Below the pieces are notes generated by a model that worked only from the letters and a program-made list of their open reading frames with translations, did no database searches and had not been told where the DNA came from. A program made the position numbers and the translations under genes. Shown here piece after piece: positions 8,796-18,407 of a stretch of DNA of 64,000 nt; position 1 is the stretch's first letter, and the number at the start of each line of letters is the position of its first letter. The DNA comes from Yoonia sp. G8-12. Lineage in GTDB: Bacteria > Pseudomonadota > Alphaproteobacteria > Rhodobacterales > Rhodobacteraceae. The stretch is from the NCBI RefSeq assembly GCF_038443675.1, contig NZ_CP151762.1, positions 2,542,001-2,606,000 of the forward strand, in the 5' to 3' direction.

Positions 8796-11120
8796 CTAAT
8801 CCGCAGTCAGAAGCGGTGGCTTTTTACTACCGCCCGTGATCCGGCCCTGCGCCGGTTCTTCGAACGTCAGATCAAGCTCGCCCTTCTTGACGCCAACCTT
8901 AACGACGCCACCCTTGACCAGCTTGCCAAAGAGTAACTCTTCGGCCAGCGGCTTTTTGATGTGTTCCTGAATGACACGGCCCAAGGGACGCGCACCCATT
9001 TTTTCATCATAGCCCTTATCGGCCAGCCATTCGGCGGCACCCTTGGTCAATTCAATGTGCACGTTTCGGTCGATCAGCTGCGCCTCAAGTTGCAACACGA
9101 ATTTCTCGACCACCTGCATGATCACTTCTTTCGGCAGCGCGCCGAAGCTGATGATCGCATCCAGACGGTTGCGGAACTCTGGTGTAAAGATCCGCTCAAT
9201 CGCAGCGGTGTCTTCCCCGGTGCGCGTTTCACGGCCAAAGCCCATCGCGTTTTTCGACATTTCCGCCGCACCCGCATTGGAGGTCATGATGATGATCACG
9301 TTGCGGAAATCTGTTGTCCGGCCGTTGTGGTCGGTCAGCTTGCCGTGGTCCATCACCTGCAACAGGATGTTGTAGACATCAGGGTGCGCTTTCTCCATTT
9401 CGTCCAGCAGCAGCACGCAATGCGGGTTCTGGTCGACACCGTCGGTCAGCATGCCGCCTTGATCAAACCCGACATAACCGGGGGGCGCACCGATCAGGCG
9501 CGAAACGGCGTGCTTCTCCATATACTCAGACATGTCAAAGCGCATCAGCTCAACACCCAGCGTATCCGCCAGCTGCTTGGCCACCTCGGTTTTACCCACA
9601 CCGGTTGGACCGGCGAACAAGTAGTTGCCAATCGGCTTTTCAGGTTCACGCAGACCCGCCCGCGCCAGTTTGATCGCAGAAGACAGCGCCTCAATCGCCG
9701 CATCCTGACCAAAGACCACGCGCTTCAGTGACTTCTCAAGATCCTTGAGCACCTCTGCATCGTCTTTCGATACATTCTTGGGCGGAATGCGGGCAATCTT
9801 GGCCACGACATTCTCGATCTCTTTGGCACCAATCGTCTTGCGACGTTTGGATTCCGCAACCAAATGCTGGGCGGCGCCCGCCTCGTCAATCACGTCAATC
9901 GCCTTATCGGGCAATTTGCGGTCGTTGATATAACGCGCAGACAGCTCCACCGCAGTTTTGATCGCCTCAGCGGTATATTTGATGTGGTGATGCTCTTCGA
10001 AATAAGGCTTCAAACCCTGTAAAATCTTGATCGCGTCAGGGACCGAAGGCTCTGTTACGTCAATTTTCTGGAACCGGCGTGACAAAGCGCGATCCTTTTC
10101 AAAGTGCTGGCGGAACTCTTTGTAAGTTGTCGATCCCATGCACCGCAGCTTGCCGCCCTGCAAGGCAGGTTTCAGCAGGTTGGATGCATCCATCGCACCA
10201 CCCGAAGTGGCACCAGCACCGATCACCGTGTGGATTTCGTCAATGAAAAGAACCGCATCTTTGTGGTTCTCCATCTCTGTCATCACTGCCTTCAAGCGTT
10301 CTTCAAAATCACCACGATAGCGGGTACCAGCAAGCAACGCGCCCATATCAAGCGAATATATCGTCGCCTTGGAAAGCACCTCTGGTGTTTCACCGTTCAC
10401 AATCTTGAACGCCAGACCTTCGGCAATGGCCGTCTTGCCGACGCCCGGATCACCCACCAACAGCGGGTTATTCTTGCGGCGACGGCAAAGCACCTGAATA
10501 CACCGCTCAACCTCGTGCGCGCGGCCGATCAGCGGATCAACATCGCCTTTGGTCGCCTTCGCGTTCAGATCAACACAGTATTTCGCCAGCGCGCTTTCTT
10601 TTTCGTCACCTTCACCGGGGGCTATGGTTTCACTTTCTTCGGTGGACCCTGTGACAGGGCGCGCCTCGCCGAAGGCGGGGTCTTTGGCCACACCATGGGC
10701 TATGAAATTCACCGCATCATAGCGCGTCATATCCTGCTCTTGCAGGAAGTAGGCGGCGTTGCTTTCACGTTCGGCAAAGATCGCGACCAGCACATTCGCA
10801 CCGGTCACTTCACTGCGACCTGATGATTGCACATGGATCGCGGCGCGTTGGATCACACGCTGGAAAGCGGCCGTTGGCACAGCCTCGGACCCTTCAACAT
10901 CGGTGATCAAGGTCGACAGATCGTCGTCGATAAACCCTTCAAGATCTTTGCGCAGCTCATCAAGATTTACCGAGCAGGCACGCATCACGCGGGCCGCATC
11001 AGGTTCGTCAATCAACGCCAGAAGCAAGTGTTCCAGCGTGGCAAGTTCATGTTTGTGTTCATTGGCAAGCGCAAGGGCGCCATGAATGGACTGCTCGAGT
11101 GTGGTCGAAAATGATGGCAC
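8796..11120 (-). CDS. clpA: ClpA, ATP-binding chaperone subunit of the ClpAP protease
   Basis: A double AAA+ unfoldase of 774 residues that feeds proteins to ClpP. Visible parts: an N-terminal Clp repeat domain (SFSTTLEQSIHGALALANEH onward), first ATPase with Walker A GDPGVGKTAIAEGL, second ATPase with GPTGVGKTEVAKQL and Walker B LLLDEMEKAHPD. The open frame starts earlier (11231), but the family begins at M-PSFSTTLEQS; the GTG at 11118-11120 lies behind GAAGGAGCACAAGCC and gives exactly this N-terminus. The adaptor gene clpS, often just upstream, is not here; gloB is. About 170 bases separate the two with no ORF. Confidence 0.95.
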   Translation of the reverse strand: MPSFSTTLEQSIHGALALANEHKHELATLEHLLLALIDEPDAARVMRACSVNLDELRKDLEGFIDDDLSTLITDVEGSEAVPTAAFQRVIQRAAIHVQSSGRSEVTGANVLVAIFAERESNAAYFLQEQDMTRYDAVNFIAHGVAKDPAFGEARPVTGSTEESETIAPGEGDEKESALAKYCVDLNAKATKGDVDPLIGRAHEVERCIQVLCRRRKNNPLLVGDPGVGKTAIAEGLAFKIVNGETPEVLSKATIYSLDMGALLAGTRYRGDFEERLKAVMTEMENHKDAVLFIDEIHTVIGAGATSGGAMDASNLLKPALQGGKLRCMGSTTYKEFRQHFEKDRALSRRFQKIDVTEPSVPDAIKILQGLKPYFEEHHHIKYTAEAIKTAVELSARYINDRKLPDKAIDVIDEAGAAQHLVAESKRRKTIGAKEIENVVAKIARIPPKNVSKDDAEVLKDLEKSLKRVVFGQDAAIEALSSAIKLARAGLREPEKPIGNYLFAGPTGVGKTEVAKQLADTLGVELMRFDMSEYMEKHAVSRLIGAPPGYVGFDQGGMLTDGVDQNPHCVLLLDEMEKAHPDVYNILLQVMDHGKLTDHNGRTTDFRNVIIIMTSNAGAAEMSKNAMGFGRETRTGEDTAAIERIFTPEFRNRLDAIISFGALPKEVIMQVVEKFVLQLEAQLIDRNVHIELTKGAAEWLADKGYDEKMGARPLGRVIQEHIKKPLAEELLFGKLVKGGVVKVGVKKGELDLTFEEPAQGRITGGSKKPPLLTAD

Positions 11121-11289
11121 GGCTTGTGCTCCTTCATATCGGGGGTTGGCGCGAACCAACCGTGGCCTCTTACCCTTAAGGTTTGGTTTTATTTGCCAAC
11201 CTTCAAGGACTTTTTTCGCTTTTGGCATCACAAATTGTGTGATGCTGGGTTTTTGACCTGCTTTTCACCACGGGTTAGCAGCGAGGTGG

Positions 11290-12063
11290 TTAAAACTTGT
11301 CTTTTCGCGCCCGCGTAACGGTAAACACATCCAGATCAGACGCGTCGCTCATCCCAAGGGCAGCTTTGAATTCGGGAACATCAGCGCGCAAAAACGGGTT
11401 CGTGCGCTTCTCTTCGGTGAGCGTTGACGGGACGGTTGGTTTGCCAGCGGCGCGCGCCGCTTCGATCCCCTTGATACGAGAGATAAGGTCGGAATTCTCC
11501 GGGTCAAGGGACACGGCAAAACGCGCGTTGGCGCTGGTGTATTCATGGCCCGAACACACCAACGTATCATCAGGCAGCGCACGAAGCTTTTGCATGCTGT
11601 TCCACATCTGCGCGGGTGTGCCCTCAAACAGGCGTCCACAGCCCAGCGCCATCAGACTGTCGGCGGTAAAGACCAGCCCCGCCTGCGGCATGTGAAAGGC
11701 GATATGGCCAATCGTGTGACCAGAAACATCAAGAATGTCCGTTACCTGCCCGCAAACCGTTATGCTGTCTCCTTCTGCGACAGCCAGATCTAGATTAGGC
11801 AAGCGATGCGCATCAGCCTTGGCCCCGATGACACGGGCATTCCCGCGCAGCGCGGCAACGCCATCGATATGATCATCGTGGTGATGGGTGATTAGAAGAT
11901 CATCCAGTGTCCAGTCGCGCGCGGACAGCTCGGCCTGAATAGGTGCCGCTTCAGGCGCATCGACCAACGCGGTCTGGCCCGACTCATGGTTATGCACCAA
12001 GAAGGCATAGTTATCCGTCCGGCACGGCACCACGACCAATTCAACTGTTGCTGTCTTTGTCAT
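11290..12063 (-). CDS. gloB: GloB, hydroxyacylglutathione hydrolase (glyoxalase II)
   Basis: A 257-residue metallo-beta-lactamase-fold hydrolase that converts S-lactoylglutathione to lactate and glutathione. The zinc motif is LLITHHHDDHIDGVAAL (THxHxDH type, about residues 51-67), with downstream metal ligands in SGHTIGHIAFH and SGHEYTSANARFA, all typical of glyoxalase II. The frame is open to 12192, but ATG 12063 gives the normal N-terminus (VVVPCRTDNYAFLVHN). It diverges from the methyltransferase gene with 63 bases between starts. Confidence 0.93.
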   Translation of the reverse strand: MTKTATVELVVVPCRTDNYAFLVHNHESGQTALVDAPEAAPIQAELSARDWTLDDLLITHHHDDHIDGVAALRGNARVIGAKADAHRLPNLDLAVAEGDSITVCGQVTDILDVSGHTIGHIAFHMPQAGLVFTADSLMALGCGRLFEGTPAQMWNSMQKLRALPDDTLVCSGHEYTSANARFAVSLDPENSDLISRIKGIEAARAAGKPTVPSTLTEEKRTNPFLRADVPEFKAALGMSDASDLDVFTVTRARKDKF

Positions 12064-12126
12064 GGCAATGTGGCCTTCTATTGATATGCTACCCCCATAG
12101 CTTTGCCCAAGGAGCCGCAAACCGCA

Positions 12127-12900
12127 ATGCATCTCGACGTTCTGGATTTGCGAAATTTCTACTACCGCAGCGCGTTGGGGCGTGCGGCGCAAAAGGTGAT
12201 CCGTGACGAACTCTGCACGCTCTGGCCAGAAGCGAAGGGGCAGATGGTAGTTGGGTTCGGGTTTGCAGTGCCTTTAATGCGGCCTTTCCTGAAAGACGCG
12301 CGGCGGGTGATCGGGCTGATGCCGGGGCCGCAAGGTGTGATGCCTTGGCCACCTGATGACAAAAACGTCAGCGTGCTTTGCGAAGATACCTCTTGGCCAA
12401 TCGAGACCGGCCACGTCGATAAGCTGGTGATGCTGCACGGGTTGGAAACCACCGAACAGCCCTCGCTACTTTTGGACGAAGCGTGGCGCGTACTTGGCCC
12501 CGGTGGTCGGGCGGTCTTTATCGTGCCGAACCGCGCGGGGCTTTGGTCGCGCTCGGATGCGACGCCCTTTGGCTATGGACGCCCCTATTCCCTCAGCCAG
12601 CTAGAGGCTCAGCTACGACGGCATCAATTTGTGACAGAACGTACACTTTCTGCGCTCTACCAACCGCCCTCTGGACGCAAGGTTTGGCGCAAATCAGCTG
12701 GTTTTCTGGAGAAAATGGGACACAATCTACCTTTTGTAGCGGCAGGTGGCGTTTTGATCGTTGAGGTCAGCAAACAGATGGCCGCACCCACACGGCCGGG
12801 ATTGACCGAAACGGTGCGCAAACCCTTCCGGGCGCTAGAAGGGATCGCGAAGCCCAAGCCGAAAGCAGAGCCATCACCCTCGCGGGTTATTGTCAGGTAA
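12127..12900 (+). CDS. Class I SAM-dependent methyltransferase
   Basis: A 257-residue protein of a methyltransferase family common beside gloB in Rhodobacterales. It has a loop-like stretch MVVGFGFAVPLMRPF in place of the classical glycine-rich SAM motif, then DKLVMLHGLETTEQPSLLL and the post-motif WRVLGPGGRAVFIVPN, as in methyltransferase-11 type proteins. The substrate is unknown. I take ATG 12127 as start (CCAAGGAG is about 12 bases upstream); a TTG at 12103 is the alternative. The C-terminal 40 residues are Lys/Pro-rich and probably disordered. The stop falls inside an 18-bp tandem duplication. Confidence 0.78.
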   Translation: MHLDVLDLRNFYYRSALGRAAQKVIRDELCTLWPEAKGQMVVGFGFAVPLMRPFLKDARRVIGLMPGPQGVMPWPPDDKNVSVLCEDTSWPIETGHVDKLVMLHGLETTEQPSLLLDEAWRVLGPGGRAVFIVPNRAGLWSRSDATPFGYGRPYSLSQLEAQLRRHQFVTERTLSALYQPPSGRKVWRKSAGFLEKMGHNLPFVAAGGVLIVEVSKQMAAPTRPGLTETVRKPFRALEGIAKPKPKAEPSPSRVIVR

Positions 12901-12922
12901 CGGCTTATTGTCAGGTAACGGC
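12887..12922. repeat. 18-bp perfect tandem duplication at the 3' end of the methyltransferase gene
   Basis: TTATTGTCAGGTAACGGC occurs twice head to tail at 12887-12904 and 12905-12922. The first copy contains the last two codons and stop of the methyltransferase. It looks like a recent slippage or duplication event. Confidence 0.9.
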
Positions 12923-12926
12923 GGAA

Positions 12927-13454
12927 TTACCGCTCTCGCGCAAGTACAAGCACCCAATACGTCCCCCTTGGGCTATTCGCCTTTGCGAGCGCAAAGTCTT
13001 CAAAATTGGGATTCAAATTATTTGCCCTATGCCCGGAAGACCCCATCCATGCGTCCAACACAGCCTGCTCATCTGATTGACCGCGCGCAACGTTCTCACC
13101 AACAGCACTCCAAGTGTAGCCGGCATCCGTGACACGTTGGCCAACGGTTGATCCATCGCTACCGATATGGCCCCAAACATCATTGGCTGCCATATCATTA
13201 GCATGACGTCGCGCCGCTACGCCAAGGCGCGCATCATGCGAAAGCGCCCCTGCACCAGCCCCCGAGCGAACACCATTCAGCATGCTCCCGAATGTCTGAC
13301 TAGGCGTCTCGGAAACAGCCACTTGTGGCAATGCATCAATAGGGATCGTATCCAAACCGCTACTGGAACTCGTACTCAGACTTGTGGTGCTTCCACCGGC
13401 ACCGCCACATGCTGCAACAAGGCACAACGCGGCTACTGAAAGGGGTTTTTTCAT
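12927..13454 (-). CDS. CAP-domain (SCP-like) lipoprotein
   Basis: A 175-residue exported protein. The N-terminus MKKPLSVAALCLVAACGG is a lipoprotein signal peptide with lipobox LVAAC, so Cys16 is probably acylated. After a Ser/Thr/Gly-rich linker comes a CAP/SCP domain: RSGAGAGALSHDARLGVAA, RHANDMAANDVWGHIGSDGS and WMGSSGHRANNLNPNFEDF, including the paired histidines typical of bacterial YkwD-like CAP proteins. The function of bacterial CAP proteins is mostly unknown. Start is ATG 13454 rather than the TTG just upstream. It converges with the methyltransferase gene. Confidence 0.85.
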   Translation of the reverse strand: MKKPLSVAALCLVAACGGAGGSTTSLSTSSSSGLDTIPIDALPQVAVSETPSQTFGSMLNGVRSGAGAGALSHDARLGVAARRHANDMAANDVWGHIGSDGSTVGQRVTDAGYTWSAVGENVARGQSDEQAVLDAWMGSSGHRANNLNPNFEDFALAKANSPRGTYWVLVLARER

Positions 13455-13724
13455 CAATCTAGTCCAAATCTTGTTCCAAGAACAGCTATGTCACCATCCA
13501 CTTTTCACTCAATTGAAACCTGCAAAGCACTGGCTGATCAGCATAAATTTGCTTGCCACAGCAAAATTAGGGTGGAAAGCCGCCGAAATTGAGATCCAAA
13601 TGTGGCAAAATTAAAGCTAGGCTTTGCAAAAGGGCAAAGCTGGCTGACTTTGCGTGTGCGATGTCGCATGACCAGAGCGACTGTAGCAAACGTATTTACC
13701 GACACGGCAAGGGGTGCGACCAAC
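13455..13724. other. Divergent intergenic region, no gene seen
   Basis: About 270 bases between the starts of the CAP lipoprotein and the outer-membrane protein. Base composition is more AT-rich than the surroundings. Short ORFs exist but have no convincing ribosome site or protein character. It probably holds the two divergent promoters; I cannot assign boxes with confidence. Confidence 0.5.
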
Positions 13725-15092
13725 ATGCGGATCAAAGCATTCCTCTACGCAATGGCGGTCGCGACAACGCCAGCCGATGCCCAGCCAATCGACAGCACCC
13801 AACAACAGCAGGCCGAAGCCGCCCTCGTCGCAGGCGAGCCTGCCGAAACTCTTCGCCTCGCCCAAGAGATGCTGAGCGCGCAACCCGACAGTTTTGCAGC
13901 GCTCTACCTGCTTGCGCTTGCCCAGTCAGACCTGAATGACCCGCAAAGTGCTGCAGCATCGGGTGCGCGCGCCTATGCCGCCGCACCCACCGAAGATACG
14001 CGCTTTGAAGCGGCCCGATTTGTGGCCGGTGCACAGTTTCAGGCCGGACATTACACCCGCTCTGCGTTCTGGCTTCGGCGCGCGGCAAATCACGCACCAA
14101 CGCAGGCAGACCTGCAATTCATCGCAGAGGCCTACGCCGCCACAGTTGAAACCAACCCGCTATCCATCGAGATCACCGCCTCGATCGCGCCCACCGACAA
14201 TATTAACAACGGGTCAGAAGATGGCATTCTGCGACTGGAGGGGATCGACCTGACCTTCGTTTTGCCCGAAGACCGCCGTTCGCTCTCGGGGATCGCCTAT
14301 TCTGCCAGCAGTGCGTTGCGGTACCGGATTTCAGAAGGCCCGCAACAAGTCACCACAGTGACCGGCACGCTATCCGGCGCGACCTATACGCTGTCAGACG
14401 ATGCGAATTCGTTGCTTGCCAGCTCTCCTAATCCAGACGTCCGCGCAGTTGATGGGAGCGACTTTGCGACACTCACTGCGAGGATCGGCATCGACCGGCA
14501 GCAAAACAACATCAGCCCACTGGGGCCTGTCAGCGTCGGCGCAGCCTTGGGACGCTATTGGGAAGGCGGTGAAAGACTGGTCAACTTTGGCGACCTCAGC
14601 CTTGAACAGATCATCCCGATCGACGAAATCAGCCGCTTTCGGCTGCGCGCGCTGCTGCGTGAGCAAGAGGCACTGACACCGGCGTTGCTCGATTCAACAA
14701 CCTATGACCTGACTGGGGCCTATGACAGGGTACTTGTCAATCGCGACCAATTGCAGCTCAGCATCATATCCCGGCGCAACGCGGCAGGACCCGAAAACTC
14801 ATTCGACGAATACCAGATCGGAATCGGCTATTTGCTGGCAGAGCCCGTTTTCGGAGCGCAACTTTCCACATCCCTGGACATCGGTTTCCGTACATTTGAA
14901 GAGTTCACAACCACGCTCGACGGGCGCGACGACCGCTTCGTTGTGGCAACGGCAACGGCTGTGTTCGAAGACTTCAATTACTACGGCTTCTCTCCCAGCG
15001 TTTCTGTCTCGGCGTCGCGAACAGAATCTACCGCAGAGGAAATCACCACATCAGCTGTACAGGTGCTTTTCGGGGTCGCCTCGCGTTTCTAG
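13725..15092 (+). CDS. Outer-membrane beta-barrel protein with N-terminal TPR region
   Basis: A 455-residue secreted protein. Residues 1-21 (MRIKAFLYAMAVATTPADAQ) are a signal peptide. Residues about 25-150 are TPR-like helices (LVAGEPAETLRLAQEML, FAALYLLALAQSDLNDPQSA). From about 165 the sequence alternates hydrophobic and polar residues in strands such as LQLSIISRRNAAG and ends VLFGVASRF, the terminal phenylalanine typical of outer-membrane barrels. The plan of TPR plus barrel resembles surface lipoprotein assembly modifier (Slam, DUF560) proteins, but this is an inference from architecture. ATG 13725 is chosen because it begins the signal peptide; the frame is open from 13602. Confidence 0.7.
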   Translation: MRIKAFLYAMAVATTPADAQPIDSTQQQQAEAALVAGEPAETLRLAQEMLSAQPDSFAALYLLALAQSDLNDPQSAAASGARAYAAAPTEDTRFEAARFVAGAQFQAGHYTRSAFWLRRAANHAPTQADLQFIAEAYAATVETNPLSIEITASIAPTDNINNGSEDGILRLEGIDLTFVLPEDRRSLSGIAYSASSALRYRISEGPQQVTTVTGTLSGATYTLSDDANSLLASSPNPDVRAVDGSDFATLTARIGIDRQQNNISPLGPVSVGAALGRYWEGGERLVNFGDLSLEQIIPIDEISRFRLRALLREQEALTPALLDSTTYDLTGAYDRVLVNRDQLQLSIISRRNAAGPENSFDEYQIGIGYLLAEPVFGAQLSTSLDIGFRTFEEFTTTLDGRDDRFVVATATAVFEDFNYYGFSPSVSVSASRTESTAEEITTSAVQVLFGVASRF

Positions 15093-15146
15093 GCTGGCGC
15101 AGATTGGCATTTGCATCACCGCAGCAAAGCCCAGTATGCACATGCC

Positions 15147-16256
15147 ATGACAACACCTTTTGAAATCTTCATGGTCTGCACACCCGGGTTTGAGCAGACA
15201 CTCCAAGCCGAGGCGCTGGAAAACGGGTTCTCTGACGCCCAAATCACCCCCGGCGGGATCACGATCATGGGCACTTGGGGGGACGTTTGGCGCGCGAACC
15301 TTGTGATGCGCGGGGCCACGCGGATCTTGGCGCGCGTGGGCAGCTTTATGGCGTTCCACCTTGCCCAACTCGACAAAAGGGCACGCAAGTATCCGTGGGG
15401 CGAGGTGCTACGCCAAGACGTGCCGGTACGGGTTGAGGTCAGCACCTCAAAGAGGTCCAAGATCTATCACGCCGGGGCCGCAACCCAGCGGATTGAGACC
15501 GCGCTGAAGGAAAGCCATGGCATGACAATCGCCGCCGATGCGCCTGTGTCGATCAAAGTGCGGATTGATGACAACCGCGTCACGATCAGCGTCGATACCT
15601 CCGGCGAAAGCCTCCACAAGCGCGGCCACAAAGAGGCCGTAGGCAAAGCGCCCATGCGCGAAACGCTTGCCGCATTGATGCTGCGCGCATGTGGCTATGA
15701 CGGGACGGAGCCTGTGTTGGACCCGATGTGCGGCTCAGGCACCTTCGTGATCGAAGCCGCCGAGATCGCCTGTGGTCTCTTCCCCGGCCGGACCCGCGAT
15801 TTCGCTTTCCAACAGCTTGCCACCTATGACGACACGGCCTGGAAGAACATGCGTAGGGTGGGTGGAACCCACGCGCCCACACACCACTTCTATGGCAGCG
15901 ACCGCGATGCAGGTGCCATCCGCATGGCCACGGCCAACGCCGAACGCGCAGGTGTGGCCGACCACATCACCTTCCAAAACCTCTCCGCCGCAGACATCAA
16001 ACGCCCAGAAGGGCCACCGGGCCTGATCATCTGCAACCCGCCCTATGGCGGACGGATCGGCAACCAGAACATGCTTTACGGGGTCTATTCCGGTCTCGGC
16101 GACGCGATCAAGCGAGAGTTCTCAGGCTGGCGCGTCGGTATGGTCACGAGTGAAGCAGGCCTCGCCAAAGCCGCAGGTCTCCCCTTCAAACCCAAAGGGG
16201 CCGCGATCCCGCATGGCGGACTAAAGGTCTGGCTCTTCCAAACATGCACACTCTAG
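15147..16256 (+). CDS. THUMP-domain 23S rRNA guanine-N2 methyltransferase (RlmL-like)
   Basis: A 369-residue methyltransferase of the RlmL/RlmK N-terminal family, which methylates N2 of a guanine in 23S rRNA (G2445 in E. coli). The N-terminal half is a THUMP/ferredoxin-like RNA-binding region (DVPVRVEVSTSKRSKIYHAG). The catalytic half has the SAM motif LDPMCGSGTFVIEAA and the amino-methylation motif ICNPPYGGRI. ATG 15147 is chosen over 15111. It converges with dxs, leaving about 50 bases that include a GCCGGAGGC motif also found near 59060. Confidence 0.88.
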   Translation: MTTPFEIFMVCTPGFEQTLQAEALENGFSDAQITPGGITIMGTWGDVWRANLVMRGATRILARVGSFMAFHLAQLDKRARKYPWGEVLRQDVPVRVEVSTSKRSKIYHAGAATQRIETALKESHGMTIAADAPVSIKVRIDDNRVTISVDTSGESLHKRGHKEAVGKAPMRETLAALMLRACGYDGTEPVLDPMCGSGTFVIEAAEIACGLFPGRTRDFAFQQLATYDDTAWKNMRRVGGTHAPTHHFYGSDRDAGAIRMATANAERAGVADHITFQNLSAADIKRPEGPPGLIICNPPYGGRIGNQNMLYGVYSGLGDAIKREFSGWRVGMVTSEAGLAKAAGLPFKPKGAAIPHGGLKVWLFQTCTL

Positions 16257-16306
16257 GCCCTGTTATTACTGGCCCAAAAATATCCCCGCCGGAGGCTCCT
16301 GCCCTC

Positions 16307-18228
16307 TCAGACAGTCACGCCCTGACGCTTCACCGCAATCCCCGCCGCCTGCAGCGCGGTCGCGGCAATATCCACTGCCGTCAGCCCCGCATCGGCATAC
16401 ATCGCATCGGGGGCCGCCTGATCAATATAGCGGTCCGGCAGTGTCATCGTCCGCACCTGACAGCGCCCATCTAGCAAACCGTCATTGGCCAGATCATGCA
16501 GGACCATGGCGCCAAACCCCCCTTTGCGCCCTGCTCGACCGTGATCAACGCCTTGTGATTGCGCAATAATTGCCGAATGAGCGCGTGGTCCAAAGGTTTG
16601 GCAAAACGCGCATCGGCAATCGTAGCCGATACACCCTGCGCAGCTAATTTCTCTGCGGCCTTCTGACATTCCGCCAGATGCGCACCAAAGGAAAGGATTG
16701 CAACGTCCGATCCTTCCTGCACGATTCGGCCCTTCCCAATCTCAATGACCTCACCACGTTCAGGAAGCTCAAGCCCCACGCCTTCACCCCGTGGATAGCG
16801 AAACGCAATCGGCCCTTCGTCATAGGCGGCAGCGGTGCGGACCATGTGCATCAGCTCAAGCTCATCACCCGCAGCCATCACCACCATGTTGGGCAAAGCG
16901 GCCATAAAGCCAATATCAAAGGCCCCCGCATGGGTCGGCCCATCGGCACCCACCAGCCCTGCGCGGTCAATCGCAAAGCGGACAGGCAGGTTCTGCAGGG
17001 CTACATCATGCACCACCTGATCATAACCACGCTGGAGGAACGTCGAATAGATCGCACAGAACGGTTTGAGCCCACTTGCCGCCATACCGGCCGCAAAAGT
17101 TACACCGTGTTGTTCGGCGATCCCCACATCAAACACGCGGTTCTTGAACCGTGCGCCCATGATATCGACACCGGTGCCAGAGGGCATCGCAGCGGTGACA
17201 GCCACAATAGCAGGGTCCATCTGTGCTTCGGTCGCCAACGCAGTGCCAAAGACCTTGGTATAGCTTGGCGCGTTGGGGCGCGATTTCGCCTGCGCACCAC
17301 TCTCCACATCGAATTTCGATACGCCATGCCCGCGGTCCGCACTGGTTTCGGCGGGGGCATAGCCTTTGCCTTTCTTGGTGCAGACATGGATCAACACAGG
17401 CCCTGTTGCACGGGTGCGCGCCGCGCGCAGTACCGGCAAAAGCTGGCGCATATCATGGCCGTCAATCGGGCCGACGTAGGAGAACCCCAGTTCTTCGAAC
17501 AACGTGCCGGACCCACCGGTCTGCATCCCTGTGACCAGATGGCGCGCACGGCGGGCGTGGTCACGCAGCGGGCCGGGCAAGGCGGCCTCGAACCCTTCGG
17601 CCATTTTGTGCAACTCGCCCACGGGCGAGGCATAAAGACCGGACAGATATTTGGACATGGCACCCACAGGCGGGGCAATCGACATCTCGTTGTCATTGAG
17701 GATCACGAACAAACGGCGACCTTCTGCACCAGCGTTATTCATTGCCTCATAGGCCATGCCCGCACTGATCGACCCGTCACCGATCACGGCAATTGCGTCG
17801 CCCGTCGGCATCCCCATATCGCGCCCCACTGTGAAACCAAGCGCGGCAGAGATCGAGGTGCTGGAATGCGCCGCACCAAAAGGATCATAGTCGCTCTCGG
17901 CACGTTTGGTGAAACCCGACAGCCCGCCCTCTTGGCGCAGGGTGCGGATCCGGTCGCGGCGGCCGGTGATCACTTTATGCGGGTAACACTGGTGTCCGAC
18001 ATCAAAGATCAGCTTGTCGCGCGGGGTGTCAAAGACAGCGTGAATCGCCACGGTCAATTCGACAACACCCAGCGAAGACCCAAGGTGCCCGCCCGTTTCC
18101 GACACGGCCGAGATCACCTCTGCGCGGACATCGTCGGCCAAATTGGCGAGAGCGGTATCATTCATGCGGCGCATGTCAGCAGGGCCGGAAACGCTATCGA
18201 GGAAGGGTGTTTGAGGACGGATGGTCAT
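16307..18228 (-). CDS. dxs: Dxs, 1-deoxy-D-xylulose-5-phosphate synthase (frameshifted)
   Basis: Thiamine-diphosphate enzyme making DXP from pyruvate and glyceraldehyde 3-phosphate, the first step of the MEP route to carotenoids and the phytyl tail. The main frame (18228 down to about 16525) shows GDGSISAGMAYEAMNNAG (ThDP site) and AGLVGADGPTHAGAFDIGFM. After LITVEQGAKGG the protein continues in another frame (FGAMVLHDLANDGLL to the end at 16307). One base is missing in the run of six C (plus strand) at 16517-16522; with it restored the protein has 640 residues, the normal length. Either a sequencing error or a recent inactivation; many relatives carry a second dxs. Its place downstream of pufX is the standard Rhodobacter order. 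Confidence 0.93.
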
Positions 18229-18314
18229 AACGGCACCTTTGTGGTAAAAAAAAGCGCCGCAAAAGGGTTTCCCCGATTGCGACGCTAGTCTCCTGTAGCC
18301 AACAGGAAGGGAAC

Positions 18315-18396
18315 TGGGGTCGAAACCCCAATATCGGGCCAGCCAGGGAGGGTAGCCCGATGGCGCTGGAACAGGCGGGGCGTCGCGCGCCGCCTG
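18315..18396 (-). other. Three consecutive stem-loops downstream of pufX
   Basis: Between pufX and dxs lie three inverted repeats: TGGGGT/ACCCCA (18315-18320 with 18325-18330), ATCGGGC/GCCCGAT (18333-18339 with 18355-18361) and CAGGCG/CGCCTG (18372-18377 with 18391-18396). No T tract follows on the minus strand. They probably form the 3' end of puf mRNA, acting as terminator or as protection against 3' exonucleases, and reduce reading into dxs. Confidence 0.7.
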
Positions 18397-18407
18397 CTCC
18401 GATCTCG

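Noticed and set aside
16678..18288. A 536-codon plus-strand open frame opposite dxs
   Set aside because: It lies fully antisense to a clear dxs gene, is rich in His/Arg/Gly, and has no recognisable domain. High GC content leaves long antisense frames open.
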